Source of the DNA: Candidatus Azambacteria bacterium
GTDB lineage: Bacteria; Patescibacteriota; Minisyncoccia; GWC2-36-17; M10-OD1-4
DNA: 8,441 bases
Direction: 5' to 3'
Assembly (NCBI GenBank): GCA_016200995.1
Contig: JACQDS010000030.1
Span: forward strand, 1-8,441
The notes under the pieces are model-generated. The model ran no database searches. It saw nothing but the letters and a program-made list of their open reading frames with translations, and was not told the DNA's origin. The translations under genes were made by a program, and so were the position numbers. Shown piece after piece: positions 6,012-8,441 of the stretch (position 1 is its first letter; each line of letters opens with the position of its first letter).

Positions 6012-6181
6012 AAATCATTGAAAAATCCATTAATCTGTAGGTAATTAGGGCAATTTTCAATCACCCTAATCGGAATGACATCTAGATGGGTACTCCGGCT
6101 CCGGCTGGGCTATACCTCTTGGTTATTCTTTGCTCAGACTCCCAAAGTCAGAGTTCTTACCTGCAGATTAATGGATTTTTT
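6012..6181 (+). ncRNA. Predicted structured small RNA with a 24-bp closing stem (family unknown)
   Basis: Inverted repeats at 6021-6044 and 6157-6180 (one arm begins AAAAATCCAT, the other ends ATGGATTTTT) match at 23 of 24 positions. The odd pair is T with G, which is a U-G wobble in a plus-strand transcript but an A-C mismatch in a minus-strand one, so plus is favoured. Inside are ATTAGGG/CCCTAAT (6044-6050, 6064-6070; 13-nt loop), a weak CGGA/TCCG stem (6071-6074, 6094-6097) around the palindrome CATCTAGATG (6079-6088), and a CTC-a-GACT/AGTC-a-GAG hairpin (6133-6153). Its CCAA loop bases could pair with TTGG near 6119. The 3' arm ends in a T run, acting as an intrinsic terminator. The layout resembles 6S-like or other stem-closed regulatory RNAs, but I recognise no family. 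Alternatives are a MITE-like insertion or only a large bidirectional terminator for pilB, whose stop overlaps the right end. Confidence 0.5.
6021..6180. repeat. Pair of 24-bp inverted repeats enclosing 112 bp
   Basis: Arms at 6021-6044 and 6157-6180 differ at one position. No target-site duplication is evident at the edges, no transposase lies inside, and the right arm touches the pilB stop codon (6180-6182). The element could be the fold of an RNA or a small non-autonomous insertion; the inverted repeat itself is read directly from sequence. Confidence 0.9.
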
Positions 6182-7847
6182 ATTTTGAAACTCTGTCTAT
6201 CTCTTCAATGGTTGTGATGCCGGCGAGAACCTTGAGCACGCCATCCTGCTGCATCTGTATCATACCATTTTTCTTGGCTATTTCAATCAATAGCGTTTGC
6301 GATGGATTTTTGGCGACCACATCTTCAACGTCTTTGTTTATCGTGAATATTTCAAACACCCCGACCCGGCCCTTGTAGCCGGAGTTGTTGCATTTGATGC
6401 ATCCTACTGCCACCGCCACCTCGGTGTTTTCATTTATCTCCGGCATTTTGAATCCGCTCGGCATATCCGAGAGGATCTTTTTCATCATAGTTATCTCTTC
6501 GGCGGTCGCCTTTCTTTTCTGTGAGCAGAATTTGCAAACCTTCCTGACAAGCCTTTGGGCGAGGATCGAGTTTATCGCCGGCGTCAGGATATTCGGGTTG
6601 AGCCCCATATCTATCAGACGCAAGACCGCCGAAGGGGCGTCGTTTGTGTGGAGCGTTGAGAGCACCAGGTGTCCGGTCAGCGATGCGTGGATGCCTATGT
6701 CCGCCGTCTCCGAGTCTCTCATCTCGCCGACCAAAATGACATCCGGGTCCTGCCTTAAAATAGAGCGGAGTCCGGAGGCGAAGGTGTAGCCTTTTTCCGG
6801 CTCAACCTGGCTTTGCGAGATTCCTTCTATATGGTACTCGATAGGATCTTCAATGGTGATTATTTTTATGCCGGTCGTGTTTATCTTTTTTATAAATGAA
6901 TAAAGCGTCGTCGTCTTTCCGGAGCCGGTCGGACCGGTGACGACTATCAACCCGTTCGGTTTTTTCAATTCTTCCCCAACGGTCTTTAAGTCATGCTCTA
7001 AAAATCCAAGCTCTTCTATGGCGACGGTCAGCTTGGCCGGATTGAGAATTCTTAACACCATAGATTCACCATTGGGGCCGGGCAGGACAGAGGTTCTTAT
7101 CTCTATCGCCTTGTCGTTGGTGGATATGGAAAACCTGCCGTCCTGCGGGGTGTCGGTGATGTTTATCTTAAGCTCCGAAAGAAGCTTGATCCTGTTTAAA
7201 AGGTGTTTGTAGGTCGCTACTGAAACGCTCGTTGCCTCCTGAAGGAGGCCGTCTATTCTGAATCTTACTCGGGCATCTTTTTCCCCCGGTTCAATGTGCA
7301 TGTCCGAGCTGTCCAAACTCAAAGAGCCTGCTATCAGAACCTCAAGGATCATAGAGGTGCTTTTTTCTCTCGTCGTCTCAAATATTTTCTTGAAATCCTC
7401 TATATTTTTGATCGCTTCCTGGATCTTCCAGAGATTTTCCGGCGTTATCTCTATTTCGCCGGTCAGCCCGCCGCCCTTTTTTATTATGTCGGCGTAAAGA
7501 TCCCATGCCTTTTTCAAACTTTGCGTAGAAACCAGATAAATATCAACTTTAAACCCCCTTTTTTTAAGACTGTCTATCACTGATATGGTCTTTGGGTTGT
7601 TGGGGTTTTTAACGCAAACCTTCAGATTGAAATCCTGTTTTGCTATCACGGCTATCTCGCCGTTTCTAGAGCTTTCTTCATCTAAAATAACAAGCGCGTC
7701 CAGATTGACGCTTTGAGTGAGCAGGTTGGCGTAAGGCAGGCCGAGCTTCTGGGCTGTCCTAATGGTGAAGTTTTCCTCCTCCTTTTTCCTGAGCTCTTTG
7801 AATTTTTTTATCTCCTCTTCCTCCTGTTTGAAGATGTTTGTTGCCAT
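6180..7847 (-). CDS. pilB: Type IV pilus assembly / type II secretion ATPase (PilB/GspE family)
   Basis: Hexameric cytoplasmic ATPase that powers pilin polymerisation through the inner-membrane platform protein. From the ATG at 7847 it has 555 residues. Order: a charged, Glu/Lys-rich start, an N-terminal GspE/MshEN-like domain (LGLPYANLL onward), SSDMHIEPGE opening the ATPase core, Walker A GPTGSGKTT (305-313), Asp box TIEDPIEY (331-338), Walker B DPDVILVGEMRD (367-378), His box ending STLHTND, and a zinc-binding tetracysteine CKFC...CIKC (Cys438, 441, 483, 486). A TTG at 7865 would add six residues; ATG is preferred, and neither start has a Shine-Dalgarno. It lies 29 nt after the upstream gene and is probably co-transcribed with it. 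No pilin, PilC, PilT or PilM-O genes are in the window. PilB is the better name because CPR bacteria commonly carry type IV pili; GspE cannot be strictly excluded. Confidence 0.93.
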   Translation of the reverse strand: MATNIFKQEEEEIKKFKELRKKEEENFTIRTAQKLGLPYANLLTQSVNLDALVILDEESSRNGEIAVIAKQDFNLKVCVKNPNNPKTISVIDSLKKRGFKVDIYLVSTQSLKKAWDLYADIIKKGGGLTGEIEITPENLWKIQEAIKNIEDFKKIFETTREKSTSMILEVLIAGSLSLDSSDMHIEPGEKDARVRFRIDGLLQEATSVSVATYKHLLNRIKLLSELKINITDTPQDGRFSISTNDKAIEIRTSVLPGPNGESMVLRILNPAKLTVAIEELGFLEHDLKTVGEELKKPNGLIVVTGPTGSGKTTTLYSFIKKINTTGIKIITIEDPIEYHIEGISQSQVEPEKGYTFASGLRSILRQDPDVILVGEMRDSETADIGIHASLTGHLVLSTLHTNDAPSAVLRLIDMGLNPNILTPAINSILAQRLVRKVCKFCSQKRKATAEEITMMKKILSDMPSGFKMPEINENTEVAVAVGCIKCNNSGYKGRVGVFEIFTINKDVEDVVAKNPSQTLLIEIAKKNGMIQMQQDGVLKVLAGITTIEEIDRVSK

Positions 7848-7876
7848 ATTAAATTTTATTTTCAATTAGAAAATAA

Positions 7877-8441
7877 TTAGGTTTTAAATATGTGTCTTGC
7901 CAGCTTAAGCATCTTATCCTCGGCCTCTTTTAGATTTTGCGAGCTTATTGAAAACAAGGCTGTTTTGTTTTTATGGGAGCCGTTGAAAGCTCTTGAAATT
8001 TTCTCCAGATTTTCTTTGTTTTCGGAAGTGAAAACGGCAAGGGTTCCGAATTTTTCAACTTTGTCTTTCGGCGTTTCCACCAAAACGACAAGATCGTTAT
8101 TTTTTTGAACAAGCAGCCTCGCATCCATTATAGCAGAAATCAGGTCATTTGAAGATAGGGAGATCCTCTCCAACTCAAAGTGCGGTATCTTTGAGATCAA
8201 AAGCCCTTCTTTTGCGTGAGCGATGTTTTTTAAAATTATCTCCGCGGCCTCGTTTTTTGTCAGTTCGCCGTTTTTAAGATGCTTTGTGATCGGCGCGTGA
8301 TCGGCGCCGGACTTCAGAAGATAAGACAATATTTTAAGCGGTCTCGTGTCGCTAAGCCTTGCTTTGTTTGCGGACTCAATAAGCGCGGAAGCAAATAAAT
8401 TTGTCGCCACCTGCGGATCTATCACTCCTTTTAGCTTGTAA
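7877..8441 (-). CDS. C-terminal part of a probable DHH-family phosphoesterase (start outside window)
   Basis: The frame is open to the window edge and reads Y-K-L-K-G-V-I-D-P-Q before a GTG at 8425, so the gene very likely continues beyond the window. The GTG has no properly spaced ribosome-binding site, because the AGGAG there overlaps it. The 187 or so visible residues include ATNLFASALIESANKARLSD, followed by a helix and GADHAPITKHLKNG. This resembles the region of DHH/DHHA1 phosphoesterases (RecJ-like, nanoRNase/pAp phosphatase) after the metal centre, where T-x-x-L-x-x-A-x-x-L-hydrophobic-x-x-GAD is followed by an I-x-x-x-L helix. The C-terminal half, with VVLVETPKDKVEKFGTLAVFTS, would be substrate-binding. 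The catalytic DHH motifs would be upstream and cannot be seen. Assignment is by pattern only; it could be another protein. It precedes pilB by 29 nt on the same strand. Confidence 0.5.
   Translation of the reverse strand, partial: YKLKGVIDPQVATNLFASALIESANKARLSDTRPLKILSYLLKSGADHAPITKHLKNGELTKNEAAEIILKNIAHAKEGLLISKIPHFELERISLSSNDLISAIMDARLLVQKNNDLVVLVETPKDKVEKFGTLAVFTSENKENLEKISRAFNGSHKNKTALFSISSQNLKEAEDKMLKLARHIFKT

Noticed and set aside
5930..6020. LexA/SOS box upstream of ruvB.
   Set aside because: No GAAC-N4-GTTC or CTGT-N8-ACAG match is present.
6133..6153. On the minus strand the hairpin has the loop TTTGGGA, identical to the tRNA-Pro(UGG) anticodon loop.
   Set aside because: The flanking sequence lacks a D-arm, a GTTCRA T-loop and an acceptor stem, and the stem has a mismatch. 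It is a local resemblance, not a tRNA.
6075..6188. A 37-codon plus-strand ORF starting with ATG inside the inverted-repeat element.
   Set aside because: It has no ribosome-binding site, reads through the closing stem and into pilB, and its sequence is explained by the inverted repeat. Kept only as a remote alternative.
7848..7865. TTG at 7865 as the pilB start.
   Set aside because: It adds only six residues (MKIKFN) before an ATG, has no ribosome-binding site, and ATG is the better start codon.
1..8441. CRISPR array, transposase, prophage or defence genes.
   Set aside because: No spaced direct repeats and no matching protein signatures were seen on either strand.

Overview
The window looks like part of a Patescibacteria (CPR) genome, probably Parcubacteria-like. 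The evidence is AT-rich DNA with lysine-rich proteins, compact operons with 4-nt gaps, no clear Shine-Dalgarno sequences, a lone type IV pilus ATPase, a short DUF721-like protein next to dnaN, and a GC-rich repeat of a kind I remember from CPR contigs. This lineage call is inference. All recognisable genes read in the standard bacterial code, and every stop codon seen is TAA.

Layout. Plus strand, left end: the 3' three quarters of dnaN (2-877), a GC-rich palindromic repeat (about 893-1005), and a short DUF721/DciA-like gene (about 1036-1254) whose N-terminus may be missing. Minus strand, 1251-3421: a class A penicillin-binding protein gene in two frames, with about 100 codons of the transpeptidase domain missing at a 15-bp palindrome (2273-2287). 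A short intergenic region holds back-to-back divergent promoter candidates. The plus-strand one drives a 44-residue, extremely acidic small protein (3540-3674) that ends at a strong hairpin terminator shared with ruvC.

Minus strand, 3720-5929: a tight ruvB-yebC-ruvC operon without ruvA (Holliday-junction processing plus a YebC/TACO1 factor). Upstream of it lies a 250-bp gap with two good plus-strand sigma70-type promoters. They lead into a 160-bp element (6021-6180) bounded by 24-bp inverted repeats with internal hairpins and a terminal T run, best explained as an unrecognised structured RNA. Minus strand, 6180-8441: pilB/gspE-like ATPase, preceded by the C-terminal part of a probable DHH-type phosphoesterase running off the window.

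Working together: dnaN, the DciA-like protein and RuvB/RuvC are replication and recombination functions; the PBP builds peptidoglycan; PilB powers pilus assembly. The least explained parts are the inverted-repeat element, the acidic small ORF and the broken PBP gene.
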